A stretch of 55,283 nt of DNA from IMG/VR virus record IMGVR_UViG_3300027736_000059, positions 1 through 55,283 of that record. One strand, written 5' to 3'. The stretch is from a virus. The notes under the pieces were generated by a model. That model did no database searches, had not been told where the DNA came from, and worked only from the letters and a program-made list of their open reading frames with translations. The position numbers and the translations under genes are program-made. Each line of letters opens with the position of its first letter. Position 1 is the stretch's first letter. Below are positions 25,784 to 32,787 of the stretch, in pieces.

Positions 25784-26658
25784 ACTTCTAGTTCCTCTGC
25801 CATAAGTTCAGGTAACTTTACAATGCCCATGTCGTAGAGCTTCTCAGCCATAGCCAGCAGTTCGTCGTGCTTAACCAGTGCCTTGAGCCATCGCTTAGGT
25901 ATGCTGCTGTAGCCATACATTGCACCAGCCATCATGCCTGTCACTGCACCTACAGTGTCTGCATCGTGGCCCTTGTTAACTGCATGTACTACAGCATCCT
26001 CAAAGCATGTGTTCATGTAGCAGGATTGTGAAGCCTGAACATAAGCATGCATGATGGAGCCATGTGTTTCTCTGCCACTGCTACGGATATTGAAACTACG
26101 GAATTTGTTGTAGTTAGCAAACATCTTTGCTGACATACACTCAGCAATGAAAGCAGCGGTGTATTGCACAACCTCAGGGCTACCATGTGTCATCAACGAC
26201 ACAGCCACACCCTCAGCCACAGCTAGTGCAACACTATCGTGATTGGCTAGCATGATGGGAGCTAGTCGCATGATGGAGCCGTTGCCGCTGGCTTGCAAGT
26301 CTGCGCTGCCAGCATAGGGAAACTCAGATGTCATCTTGTCGATAGCACCGGAGCAGGTACGGCCTATGTCAAAGACATAAGTCCTTGTACCAAAGTGTCC
26401 ACTCTTACGCCATGTCTTGAAGTTGGTGGCAATATCAGCGGGGCTGAATCGTCCAGTGCTGATGTAAGCATCGGCAATAGCCACAGCCATAGCACCATCG
26501 TCTGTCCACTCTCCCTTGTCTGTGCTGTGTACACCACCACCTGTCATTTCGCTATGCACTCCCTCAATCTCATAGGGACGGAGAAATTCCAGCGGTGCGC
26601 CTAATGCATCACCAACAAACAAACCCATGAACATACCGATTGCTTTATCTTTAATCAT
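25780..26658 (-). CDS. ADP-ribosylglycohydrolase (DraG family)
   Basis: The start at 26658 gives MIKDKAIGMFMGLFVGDALG (292 residues); this ATG overlaps the previous stop by eight bases. Metal-binding motifs are WTDDGAM (Thr52, Asp53, Asp54) and GHDADTVGAVTG (Asp232, Asp234, Thr235), with GDALGAPLEF near the start. The family removes ADP-ribose from proteins or nucleic acids using two magnesium ions. In a phage it could undo an ADP-ribosylating host defence or reset the phage's own modification; which one is inference. Confidence 0.92.
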   Translation of the reverse strand: MIKDKAIGMFMGLFVGDALGAPLEFLRPYEIEGVHSEMTGGGVHSTDKGEWTDDGAMAVAIADAYISTGRFSPADIATNFKTWRKSGHFGTRTYVFDIGRTCSGAIDKMTSEFPYAGSADLQASGNGSIMRLAPIMLANHDSVALAVAEGVAVSLMTHGSPEVVQYTAAFIAECMSAKMFANYNKFRSFNIRSSGRETHGSIMHAYVQASQSCYMNTCFEDAVVHAVNKGHDADTVGAVTGMMAGAMYGYSSIPKRWLKALVKHDELLAMAEKLYDMGIVKLPELMAEELEV

Positions 26659-26905
26659 AATTATTTTTCCAAAAGTCTTTTGCCTGTGCTTGTAGTCGAG
26701 CCTGAAACACAGCGTACTCAGCCCTCGCTGCTTGCTCATCCCCATACCACAACCACCAGCCGCCCTCGCCTCTGACATTGTGATGCCCATCGCATCCACT
26801 CAGTATCTGCCAGCCCCTATCAAGGAAGGCATGCAGTTGCTCACCAGTTCCGACACTTAAAAGTACCCTTTTCTCATACACTTGTGAACCTAAAGGTTGA
26901 ATCAT
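26651..26905 (-). CDS. Hypothetical Trp/Gly-rich protein
   Basis: The 84-residue product has a central GEGGWWLWYGDEQAARAEY segment and a C-terminal helix. It overlaps the ADP-ribosylglycohydrolase by eight bases and the upstream gene by four, so it belongs to the same translation chain. It may work with that enzyme, but the sequence alone shows no family. Confidence 0.6.
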   Translation of the reverse strand: MIQPLGSQVYEKRVLLSVGTGEQLHAFLDRGWQILSGCDGHHNVRGEGGWWLWYGDEQAARAEYAVFQARLQAQAKDFWKNNYD

Positions 26906-27126
26906 TTGGTTTGTCCTACATCGTAGTTCTTATACATATCAAGGCGAGAGTTAAGCCGTGTAATGCGGGTCTTGTTATAATCAACAACAGACTGAGCATA
27001 CTCAACACCTGTTTCAGCGGTGAGCAATTCCAAGTGTGCATCTGCTAGCTCTTGTGCTATCAATTGCAGGGGTGTGGGCTTCCTGAACGGCTGCTCCAGC
27101 AATTCCATAAGTTTAATCTTACGCAT
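26902..27126 (-). CDS. Small helical phage protein (LMELLEQPFRKPTPLQ type)
   Basis: The start at 27126 (MRKIKLMELLEQPFRKPTPL, 74 residues) lies behind AAAGGAATTGAC. The pattern FRKPTPLQLIAQELADAHLE, then EYAQSVVDYNKTRITRL, is a long helical hairpin seen in many phage proteins of unknown role. Its 5' leader contains the first copy of the repeated structured element (27149-27226). Confidence 0.7.
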   Translation of the reverse strand: MRKIKLMELLEQPFRKPTPLQLIAQELADAHLELLTAETGVEYAQSVVDYNKTRITRLNSRLDMYKNYDVGQTK

Positions 27127-27148
27127 GTCAATTCCTTTGGTGATGATG

Positions 27149-27226
27149 AATAGGTGGGGGTACTCGCTGCACTGATTGACCGCCGTTCCGCAGTCCCCTG
27201 TATCAGCATCCGCTTTCCCCCGAAAA
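27149..27226 (-). ncRNA. Repeated intercistronic element, copy A
   Basis: On the minus strand the element begins right after a stop codon with TTTTCGGGGGAAAGC and ends with GAGTACCCCCACCTATT, 23 bases before the next ATG. The same frame recurs at 32105-32186. GGGGG can pair with CCCCC to close it, and GACTGC-GGAACG-GCGGTC can form an inner hairpin with one G-U pair. The two copies are alike at both ends and differ in the middle, as a structured leader or processing element would. RNA function is inferred. Confidence 0.5.
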
Positions 27227-28102
27227 TTAAGCTGTTTCCAGTGCCTCTTGGCAGATAGTATCTGCAATGTCCCACAACTCGCTGTTGATACGGATACCTT
27301 CGGAGACGCTGTTAACTGGACGGGCTTTCCGCATGATGCCTTCGTTGTTCTTCTCAGTGAGACTCTTCACGAAAGCATTGCCTCGCACCACCGCTTCTTG
27401 AATGCGATTGAACACAGTGAATGCATCCATGTAATCGTCTTCATTACGCTGCACCTTCAGTGCATCACGGACAGTGGCTTCTGTAGCATACACACCATTG
27501 GGCTGCTTGACCAGTGCCTCAGTGTTGAGCATGTTCCAACGGGTTTGAACACCAGCCCTTGCCATTGCTTGTGCTTGGGAGTAGAGCAGTTTAGTCTGAC
27601 GCAGCTTCTCAATACGCTCCATCAATGTGGGCAATGCATCCACTGTGTTACGCAGCATATCTTCAAAGCCAGTGATGGCACGGACATTGTGGTGGATACG
27701 GGATTGGAATCCGTCACCGGCAACGATGCCATTCGAGCAGATAAACCGGAAACATCCAGCAAACAAACGCACACTGCTGCTGCCATCGTGGCTGTTGTAC
27801 AGAATAATCTCAGGCCGCAAAGCACCGACTACTTCCTCAGTGTGGTAGGTTTTAGCGAAGCTCAGCATGTGTGATGAGTGCTGTGTCTCACCCTTGCGGT
27901 TCTTCTTTTGTGCAGCTTGCATTGGGAAGTAGCCATAGTCTGCCATGATGGGCAGCAATTCGCTGGTATTGAGAGAGGCATAACGATTTGTTAAGCGCTC
28001 TGCTTTGGTGTTGCTAAACACAGCAGGGGCTAGCTGCTGGATACGCTCAGTGGAGAGAGCAGTATTGTTTACATTACGGGAGAAGATGAGATGCTTTTGC
28101 AT
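27227..28102 (-). CDS. DUF932-family protein
   Basis: The 291-residue product has the family features SSVRLFAGCFRFICSNGIV and a long helical second half (KLLYSQAQAMARAGVQTRWNM). DUF932 proteins are frequent in phages and plasmids and their activity is not established. It is preceded by AAGGAACTCTTGT and ends exactly where the copy A element begins. A hairpin (28161-28191) lies in its leader. Confidence 0.85.
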   Translation of the reverse strand: MQKHLIFSRNVNNTALSTERIQQLAPAVFSNTKAERLTNRYASLNTSELLPIMADYGYFPMQAAQKKNRKGETQHSSHMLSFAKTYHTEEVVGALRPEIILYNSHDGSSSVRLFAGCFRFICSNGIVAGDGFQSRIHHNVRAITGFEDMLRNTVDALPTLMERIEKLRQTKLLYSQAQAMARAGVQTRWNMLNTEALVKQPNGVYATEATVRDALKVQRNEDDYMDAFTVFNRIQEAVVRGNAFVKSLTEKNNEGIMRKARPVNSVSEGIRINSELWDIADTICQEALETA

Positions 28103-28160
28103 ACAAGAGTTCCTTAAAGGAGGGTTGAGAAAACGAAATAAAGAGGCATTAATTTACCAC

Positions 28161-28191
28161 TTTCCACAGGGATGTCGAGTCCCTGTAGAAA
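28161..28191 (-). promoter_or_regulatory. Hairpin between early genes
   Basis: TTTCCACAGGGA and TCCCTGTAGAAA form twelve pairs with one mismatch around a seven-base loop. It lies just downstream of the stop at 28197 and 60 bases before the start at 28102. No T run follows on the minus strand, so it is more likely an mRNA-stabilising or processing hairpin than a strong terminator. Confidence 0.55.
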
Positions 28192-28196
28192 ATGTC

Positions 28197-28424
28197 CTAC
28201 TGTTTAGCAGGGTCTTTCTTCACCAACGGATGAACCATAGCGAAGGCAGATATGTGGGCTATGTCACCGAACATGTCACGGCAGAAGCTGTATGCCCCGT
28301 CTATGTGGTCAAAGAAGAATACATGCTCACTGATGGGTAGTTGTATGTAGCTTTTGTTTGGTACTTTGTACAGGCTTTCGACAGGCATCCTATCGAAGTC
28401 TGCGATATCTATTTCGCTAATCAT
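28197..28424 (-). CDS. Phage protein with HIDGAYSFC motif
   Basis: The 75-residue product contains ESLYKVPNKSYIQLP and FFDHIDGAYSFCRDMFGDIAH, patterns of a small protein family widespread in podoviruses and unrelated phages, of unknown function. GAAGGAAAAATA lies before the ATG, and the start overlaps the previous stop by one base. Confidence 0.72.
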   Translation of the reverse strand: MISEIDIADFDRMPVESLYKVPNKSYIQLPISEHVFFFDHIDGAYSFCRDMFGDIAHISAFAMVHPLVKKDPAKQ

Positions 28425-28594
28425 TATTTTTCCTTCACGTTAAGTTGGTTGTGATGGGCTATATCAAGTTTCAGTTCCTGCTGACCAGCGGCATAGCCCA
28501 TGTCGAAGTCAGCCTGTGCTATCCCGTGTTCACCGAAGCATACCTTAGGCCCATTCCTGAAGCCACACATAAATCCATAGGTGTAGAAAGACAT
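28424..28594 (-). CDS. Small early protein
   Basis: The 56-residue product opens MSFYTYGFMCGFRNGP and ends VKEK. It is placed between two coupled genes, with TAGGAAAGCGT as Shine-Dalgarno and a TAATG overlap downstream. The middle (GIAQADFDMGYAAGQQEL) resembles small phage proteins that share DMGYxAG. Function is unknown. Confidence 0.65.
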   Translation of the reverse strand: MSFYTYGFMCGFRNGPKVCFGEHGIAQADFDMGYAAGQQELKLDIAHHNQLNVKEK

Positions 28595-28602
28595 ACGCTT
28601 TC

Positions 28603-29037
28603 CTATTCTGCAAACGTAAACGAAGCAATGACACGCATCCCTGCCTTGCTAGAAAACATATCCACTGTGTTGCCATTAACCACAGCAAGAGCATGCCCCC
28701 TAACAATGACAACATGCCTACCCTTTGGGTTGTCAGCAAGGAATGTCTTTAGTGTCATGCCTTTGTCGCGGTATGTCACTGCATGTTCCATAGACATCTT
28801 CGCCATCCGCTTGCCATAGTAGGTGACATTGAAAGCACCAGCTTCCTTGTACACCTTGTCCAGTGCATGCCACGGAGTTCCTTTGTTGTCCCTACGTCCT
28901 GCCCTGTTTAGCAAGGACAGAGCTAAGGGATAGGAGTAAACACCTACATTAGCAATTGCCCTCACTGCACAATCACGCTTTTGTTTTAGGCCGAAGTCAT
29001 TAGCGACATAGCCTACGTCTTTGGGTTTGATATACAT
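28603..29037 (-). CDS. Papain-fold cysteine protease-like protein
   Basis: The 144-residue protein has Cys23 in KRDCAVRAIANV, followed by a helical part, and His115 in VIVRGHALAVVNGNTVDMF with Asp126 after it. This Cys/His/Asp order in a 140-residue protein matches papain-like peptidases, transglutaminases or C39-like domains. It is expressed with early genes and could modify host proteins or act as a deamidase. The motif TTCCTGAAAGGAAA carries its Shine-Dalgarno. Confidence 0.62.
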   Translation of the reverse strand: MYIKPKDVGYVANDFGLKQKRDCAVRAIANVGVYSYPLALSLLNRAGRRDNKGTPWHALDKVYKEAGAFNVTYYGKRMAKMSMEHAVTYRDKGMTLKTFLADNPKGRHVVIVRGHALAVVNGNTVDMFSSKAGMRVIASFTFAE

Positions 29038-29061
29038 ACGTTTCCTTTCAGGAATGGTTAG

Positions 29062-29331
29062 TTAAACTGTAGCTTGATACCCTTGGTATGATCTGATTTT
29101 GCTTTTCCCGCTGGAGTTTTTCTCCACAAATTTGATACGAACATCACGCTCATTCAATGCTTGGCACAATATAGGCAGGTCACAGTCTTCTTCCAAGTAC
29201 ACATTGTCCCGTAGCTGGTAGCTGTAATTGCTGATAACCTGTGCCAAACCTAAGTTCTCCAGCACCTGTCGCTTCACCTTACCCCATGCATGCCCTGCAT
29301 CGGAGTACACAATAATTGTGAATGTTTTCAT
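29062..29331 (-). CDS. Small early phage protein
   Basis: The 89-residue product contains DAGHAWGKVKRQVLENLGL, then NYSYQLRDNVYLEEDCDLP and a basic tail. This order is found in small proteins of many phages with no known function. The start overlaps the upstream stop by four bases. The Shine-Dalgarno differs from the array motif (ACCTGTACAAGGAAGC). Confidence 0.7.
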   Translation of the reverse strand: MKTFTIIVYSDAGHAWGKVKRQVLENLGLAQVISNYSYQLRDNVYLEEDCDLPILCQALNERDVRIKFVEKNSSGKSKIRSYQGYQATV

Positions 29332-29549
29332 ACGCTTCCTTGTACAGGTCGGAATTTGATTTTAGCGTTGATGAGTGGATTCGGTGTCGGCTCACACACT
29401 ACTTCGTAGCCCAACAAACTGATGTTCTTCATTGCCTCAATCGTCAGGGTCTTAGTGCCACACATCGAAGCAAATATCTTTGCCTTTGCACACACTGGGT
29501 AGGCCACAACACAGCCATACACTTCCTTCAGGTTAATATGTATTTGCAT
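29328..29549 (-). CDS. Small early phage protein
   Basis: The 73-residue product has VVAYPVCAKAKIFASMCGTKTLT in the middle, a pattern shared by small phage proteins of unknown role. AAAAGGAGAGCGTT precedes the ATG. It overlaps the next gene by four bases. Confidence 0.65.
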   Translation of the reverse strand: MQIHINLKEVYGCVVAYPVCAKAKIFASMCGTKTLTIEAMKNISLLGYEVVCEPTPNPLINAKIKFRPVQGSV

Positions 29550-29572
29550 AACGCTCTCCTTTTAGTTTGGTG

Positions 29573-29956
29573 TTACCACCATGAATAATAAAACACAGCA
29601 TAGTCAGCGACTAATGCATCGGTTGCCAATTCGATAAACCTTTCGGTGTTATCAATATCATATTGATCTATCTCAGCGTTACCAAAAAAGAAACCAGCCT
29701 CATGGGTAAGCTTGTTACTTCGTAAGTCATTCGCCATGTTCTCTATGTCCTGTGCATCAAGCCGAAGGTAAATGCAATTGAATTGCCCTGTGCCGCCCTT
29801 CTTCTCATAGAGCTTACGCATCCAACCATGAAGATGATTAAACTTACGCCAGTAAGCCACCTTCAAAGGCTTCACACCAGCAGTGAATCCCTCCATGATC
29901 TGAGTATCACCAACGTCTTTAGACGGGGTAACAAATGCATACATATCTAGTCCCAT
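29573..29956 (-). CDS. Phage protein of the MGLDMYA family
   Basis: The 127-residue product begins MGLDMYAFVTPSKDVG and has YWRKFNHLHGWMRKLYEKKG and HEAGFFFGNAE. These are hallmarks of a common phage family of unknown function that is often misannotated in databases. It lies one base after the upstream gene's stop. Confidence 0.8.
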   Translation of the reverse strand: MGLDMYAFVTPSKDVGDTQIMEGFTAGVKPLKVAYWRKFNHLHGWMRKLYEKKGGTGQFNCIYLRLDAQDIENMANDLRSNKLTHEAGFFFGNAEIDQYDIDNTERFIELATDALVADYAVFYYSWW

Positions 29957-29957
29957 A

Positions 29958-30209
29958 TCAATGTCCTTTCATGTAGGTTTGTGAATAAACGATATCATCG
30001 TTGATGTTTTCGGGAATAATATAATCACCAGTGTGGTTGTTAGCCTTGACATATTCCTCAATGTCACTCTCCAACATGTGTCGCCGTTCATGGATGGCAT
30101 GAATGATGTACATAGGATGTGCAAACCCTTCGCCAACATAGAAATTACCTAGTTCAAACTCACCAAACCACACCATCACAGGTACTAGTTTATCGCTTAC
30201 GATTTTCAT
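29958..30209 (-). CDS. Small early protein
   Basis: The 83-residue product is acidic, with WFGEFELGNFYVGEGFAH and a helical middle (IHAIHERRHMLESDIEEYV). The array motif at 30214 supplies its Shine-Dalgarno. No family was recognised. Confidence 0.62.
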   Translation of the reverse strand: MKIVSDKLVPVMVWFGEFELGNFYVGEGFAHPMYIIHAIHERRHMLESDIEEYVKANNHTGDYIIPENINDDIVYSQTYMKGH

Positions 30210-30220
30210 ATTGTTTCCTT

Positions 30221-30466
30221 TCAGGAAGTGTAATCGTTGTAAACTTGGACAGTGGCAAAGTCTACATGCCAGTTAAAGCTAGCCCAGCGCAGTGATGTGA
30301 TGCCAGTGCTTGCTATGCTTACAAGCTTGACGGAACGCACAACTGGGCATTTGTCAGTCTCTATGTTATGTACTGATATGCCATCACAAGGGAAGCATTG
30401 GTCATAACGTAGCATGTCATGGGGAAACTTACCCTTGCCCATCACTGTGAATGTAATTATTTTCAT
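30221..30466 (-). CDS. Small early phage protein (FPHDMLRYDQCFP)
   Basis: The 81-residue product opens MKIITFTVMGKGKFPHDMLR and is beta-rich. The FP.DMLRYD..FP signature recurs in small phage proteins of unknown function. Its final Ser codon and stop lie inside the junction motif at 30214, and another copy at 30471 precedes its ATG. Confidence 0.72.
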   Translation of the reverse strand: MKIITFTVMGKGKFPHDMLRYDQCFPCDGISVHNIETDKCPVVRSVKLVSIASTGITSLRWASFNWHVDFATVQVYNDYTS

Positions 30467-30498
30467 TTTATTTCCTTTCAGGAATATCCCTATCGGGG

Positions 30499-30575
30499 AA
30501 TCGTTTCACAAATTGCTAAACTGTTAATGAAATCAACAGCTTAGCTTCAAAATATCGTTTCACCAATCGTTTCAC
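30499..30575. repeat. Three copies of ATCGTTTCAC
   Basis: The decamer occurs at 30500-30509, 30554-30563 and 30566-30575, in the gap before the junction motif and ending inside the stop region of the next gene. The last two copies are 12 bases apart, about one helical turn. They could be a binding site for a phage regulator or simply duplicated gap sequence. Confidence 0.45.
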
Positions 30576-30952
30576 AGCGAAGCGCTGATGAAGCCCTTGC
30601 CACCCTCTGCCAACAATGCAGCCCACTTGGCACTATGCACCGGCTGCTCTGTGCTTCGCTGCACAAAGCTGGTGTACTTGTAGGGGTTGTAGGTGATGGC
30701 TGTACCCATCATCATGTACCGACTGTGTACATCATGAGCACCACTGTCTGCCATGTGTCCAGCGACACCGGCATGGACATTCTTGCGCTTCTCTGCCAGC
30801 ACCCTGCTTCGCCCAGCTTGTGACACCTTGAACGTCACATCTGAGAGCAACACACTATTAGTGTGACCAATTACCAGCCCCTTGAACTGGCCCTCAAGAG
30901 CCTTAATGCTAAAGCATTTCTTGTGTAGGTTGAAATATACGAAGACTTTCAT
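30572..30952 (-). CDS. Hypothetical basic early protein
   Basis: The start at 30952 (MKVFVYFNLHKKCFSIKALE, 126 residues) is set by the junction motif at 30957. The first half is beta-like, the second is rich in Arg, Lys, His and Ala, with KVSQAGRSRVLAEKRKNVHAG. This family is common in early regions of phages; function unknown. Confidence 0.68.
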   Translation of the reverse strand: MKVFVYFNLHKKCFSIKALEGQFKGLVIGHTNSVLLSDVTFKVSQAGRSRVLAEKRKNVHAGVAGHMADSGAHDVHSRYMMMGTAITYNPYKYTSFVQRSTEQPVHSAKWAALLAEGGKGFISASL

Positions 30953-30980
30953 TTTGTTTCCTTTCAGGAAGTGAGTTGAT

Positions 30981-31178
30981 TTATTTGTTGGTTGGGCTGT
31001 TGAAGTAGTCACCTACGGGGCGACCATAACGCTCTGGACAGCGCCCCATTTGCATTCCTAATGCAAAGATGGCATCGTCACGATTCTTGGCAGTAAACCC
31101 TTGGCCCAATTGACCAAGCATATCTTTATAAACTGCATGCCACATCTTAATGTTCCGGTGGTATGTAACTGTAATCAT
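30981..31178 (-). CDS. Small basic early protein
   Basis: The 65-residue product begins MITVTYHRNIKMWHAVYKDM and has a helix FTAKNRDDAIFALGMQMG. The shortened junction motif at 31183 supplies the Shine-Dalgarno. No family was recognised. Confidence 0.62.
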   Translation of the reverse strand: MITVTYHRNIKMWHAVYKDMLGQLGQGFTAKNRDDAIFALGMQMGRCPERYGRPVGDYFNSPTNK

Positions 31179-31198
31179 TTTATTTCCTTTAGGAAGAG

Positions 31199-31483
31199 TT
31201 ACTTTGTTGGGCCGAATGACATACTGCCATCCATCATATCAAACACTAGGGCTTTCGCCCTGTTCAAATACATTCTAGCACTGTCGCTGTCGCCGTGTGC
31301 CATCATCTCTTGGGCATCTGACATCAGCCCTGCCACCACCATTGCACCACCGGAGAAGCGGTAGGTGATGGATTGTTTGACACTTTCTTTGAAAGTTTCA
31401 ATGTTGCAGCCATACATTTGCATGTCATTCGTTACCGAATATTTAACCAAATTGCTGTATTCAGCGGGGTTTGTGAATATCAT
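31199..31483 (-). CDS. Hypothetical helical early protein
   Basis: The 94-residue product has a Met-rich helical body (VVAGLMSDAQEMMAHGDSDS) and ends SFGPTK. The junction motif at 31490 stands just before its ATG. It resembles other small phage proteins with ITYRFSGGAMVVAGLMSDAQE but has no known role. Confidence 0.65.
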   Translation of the reverse strand: MIFTNPAEYSNLVKYSVTNDMQMYGCNIETFKESVKQSITYRFSGGAMVVAGLMSDAQEMMAHGDSDSARMYLNRAKALVFDMMDGSMSFGPTK

Positions 31484-31496
31484 GATGTGTTTCCTT

Positions 31497-31676
31497 TCAG
31501 GAATGTTTCAGGGATTTTCGATAGGCCACAAAGGTATTCCCTTTGTAGACAGCAGCACCACAATCGTAGCAAGCTGCCCAGCTTAGCGCCTCTTTGAAGG
31601 TGAAGGTGTGATGCATTGCATCAAATTGAGGACACCACACAGTGTAACCAAATAGCTCCGCTAGTGTTTGTTTCAT
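31497..31676 (-). CDS. Small early protein, stop inside the junction motif
   Basis: The 59-residue product opens MKQTLAELFGYTVWCPQFDA and has WAACYDCG, possibly a small metal-binding element. Its last codons (CAT TCC TGA) are the start of the motif at 31490. The ATG overlaps the upstream stop (ATGA), so it is coupled to that gene. Confidence 0.65.
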   Translation of the reverse strand: MKQTLAELFGYTVWCPQFDAMHHTFTFKEALSWAACYDCGAAVYKGNTFVAYRKSLKHS

Positions 31677-31843
31677 TCTGCCACCTCTTCGAGTTGCATC
31701 ATAAAGTCAATGGCGTTGTCCAGTGCCTCACCTATGGTTTCATCACTGCCCTCGCTCTTGGGCTGCTCTTTATCTGTCCTAGACAGAGTGTCCCGAATGT
31801 CATAAAGATCAAACAGGACGATTTGGATTTGCTCTAAGTTCAT
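31673..31843 (-). CDS. Small acidic early protein
   Basis: The 56-residue product (MNLEQIQIVLFDLYDIRDTL) is a helical, acidic protein that may dimerise through leucine-rich faces. The junction motif at 31849 lies before its ATG and is also the end of the previous gene. Function is unknown. Confidence 0.65.
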   Translation of the reverse strand: MNLEQIQIVLFDLYDIRDTLSRTDKEQPKSEGSDETIGEALDNAIDFMMQLEEVAE

Positions 31844-31855
31844 GATTGTTTCCTT

Positions 31856-32083
31856 TCAGGAAGTGATTTCAGAATTGTAGGCTTCAGCCAGTGCATTTTC
31901 GCTGTCAATCGTCAACTGGTCAAACACCTGTTGCTTCGTGCCTTTGTAGCCCATACCCTTAAGAATTGCATAGCAAGTCTTACCTTTAGAGGTGAGTCGC
32001 ATACCTCGCATCTCCAGTTTAAGTCCTTGCCTTAGTGAACGGAGACGGAAGGCTTCGATTTGATCGGGGGTTGTTAACATCAT
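31856..32083 (-). CDS. Small phage protein (MLTTPDQIEAFRLRSLRQGL)
   Basis: The 75-residue product starts MMLTTPDQIEAFRLRSLRQG and has KLEMRGMRLTSKGKTCYAIL and GYKGTKQQV, a family found in many phages with no assigned activity. The last Ser codon and stop lie in the junction motif at 31849. The leader holds the motif at 32089 and copy B of the structured element. Confidence 0.75.
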   Translation of the reverse strand: MMLTTPDQIEAFRLRSLRQGLKLEMRGMRLTSKGKTCYAILKGMGYKGTKQQVFDQLTIDSENALAEAYNSEITS

Positions 32084-32104
32084 GATTGTTTCCTTTCAGG
32101 AATT

Positions 32105-32186
32105 AATAGGTGGGGGTACTCACTTCACTGCATCTACTACGAATCCACGATTTACGCAGTCACAGCATCTGCTTTCCCCCCGAAAA
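32105..32186 (-). ncRNA. Repeated intercistronic element, copy B
   Basis: It begins two bases after the stop of the upstream gene with TTTTCGGGGGGAAAGC and ends GTGAGTACCCCCACCTATT, directly before a junction motif. The outer G and C runs can pair, ACTGC can pair with GCAGT, and AATC-GTG-GATT can form an inner hairpin. The middle is longer than, and differs from, copy A at 27149-27226, while both ends are nearly identical, including the position after a stop and before a Shine-Dalgarno. Confidence 0.5.
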
Positions 32187-32188
32187 GA

Positions 32189-32455
32189 TTAACGAAGCGA
32201 AGCAGCTTCGCCGCTCAGTGCCACAGATACAATTGTATCCCTGTTGATGCAGCGATAACCTGCATTCTGCATGTCATACACCACAAGGTATTTGCTGTGG
32301 TCAACAGTGGACAAACCACCTTTCAGGTGTTTCTTCACACCTAATCGGCAATTCATTTTGCGAAGCTGTCCGTCTTTCTTTTTAAAGACTACAGTTACGA
32401 ATTTGCCTTTGCTTTCAGCAATGAGAGCGGAAAAAGCAGCAGATATAATGGACAT
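32189..32455 (-). CDS. Small SH3-like phage protein
   Basis: The start at 32455 (MSIISAAFSALIAESKGKFV, 88 residues) lies behind CAAAGGAAAATT. The body FVTVVFKKKDGQLRKMNCRL, then GVKKHLKGGLSTVDHS and YLVVYDMQNAGYRCIN, is the SH3-beta-barrel type found in many phages. It may bind nucleic acid or protein; that is inference. Confidence 0.75.
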   Translation of the reverse strand: MSIISAAFSALIAESKGKFVTVVFKKKDGQLRKMNCRLGVKKHLKGGLSTVDHSKYLVVYDMQNAGYRCINRDTIVSVALSGEAASLR

Positions 32456-32787
32456 AATTTTCCTTTGTTGGATAGTTGCTTGATAGATACTCTGTAGCCC
32501 AGTGCCACAAAGCATCTTAAAGCGTCCACTGTATAACACCGACCCCGATGCCACTGTAGACACATCCTGCACATATTATCACCATGATATGTCAGCATAG
32601 ATAGCGGAATTCCCTCGCCGCTACTCAAGCCCAGCCAATTTCAGCTTCGCTGTCACCGAAGCATACTGATACCGGAATTAAATTTTTAAAGAACAATCGG
32701 GAGAAGCTTCGCTTCACAGCGGGGCTTAACCCTATAGAGAAAGTACGATAACCCTCTGCAAAGCCCTTAGGGCTTTACGCAGTGCTA
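32456..32787. other. 332-bp gap in the early region
   Basis: No gene here is well supported. A leftward frame (32395-32598, starting MLTYHGDNMCRMCLQWHRGR) has no good Shine-Dalgarno and overlaps the next gene out of frame, so it stays a weak candidate. The gap holds palindromic words: GAAGC-TTCGCTTC near 32703, and AAAGCCCTTAGGGCTTT at 32760-32776, a perfect hairpin without a T run on either strand. It lies where a gene could have been lost, downstream of the read-through junction motif at 32815. Confidence 0.5.

Noticed and set aside
30499-30575. ATCGTTTCAC repeats as an iteron-type replication origin
   Set aside because: Only three copies, unequal spacing and no AT-rich region; the 34 kb region is a better origin candidate.
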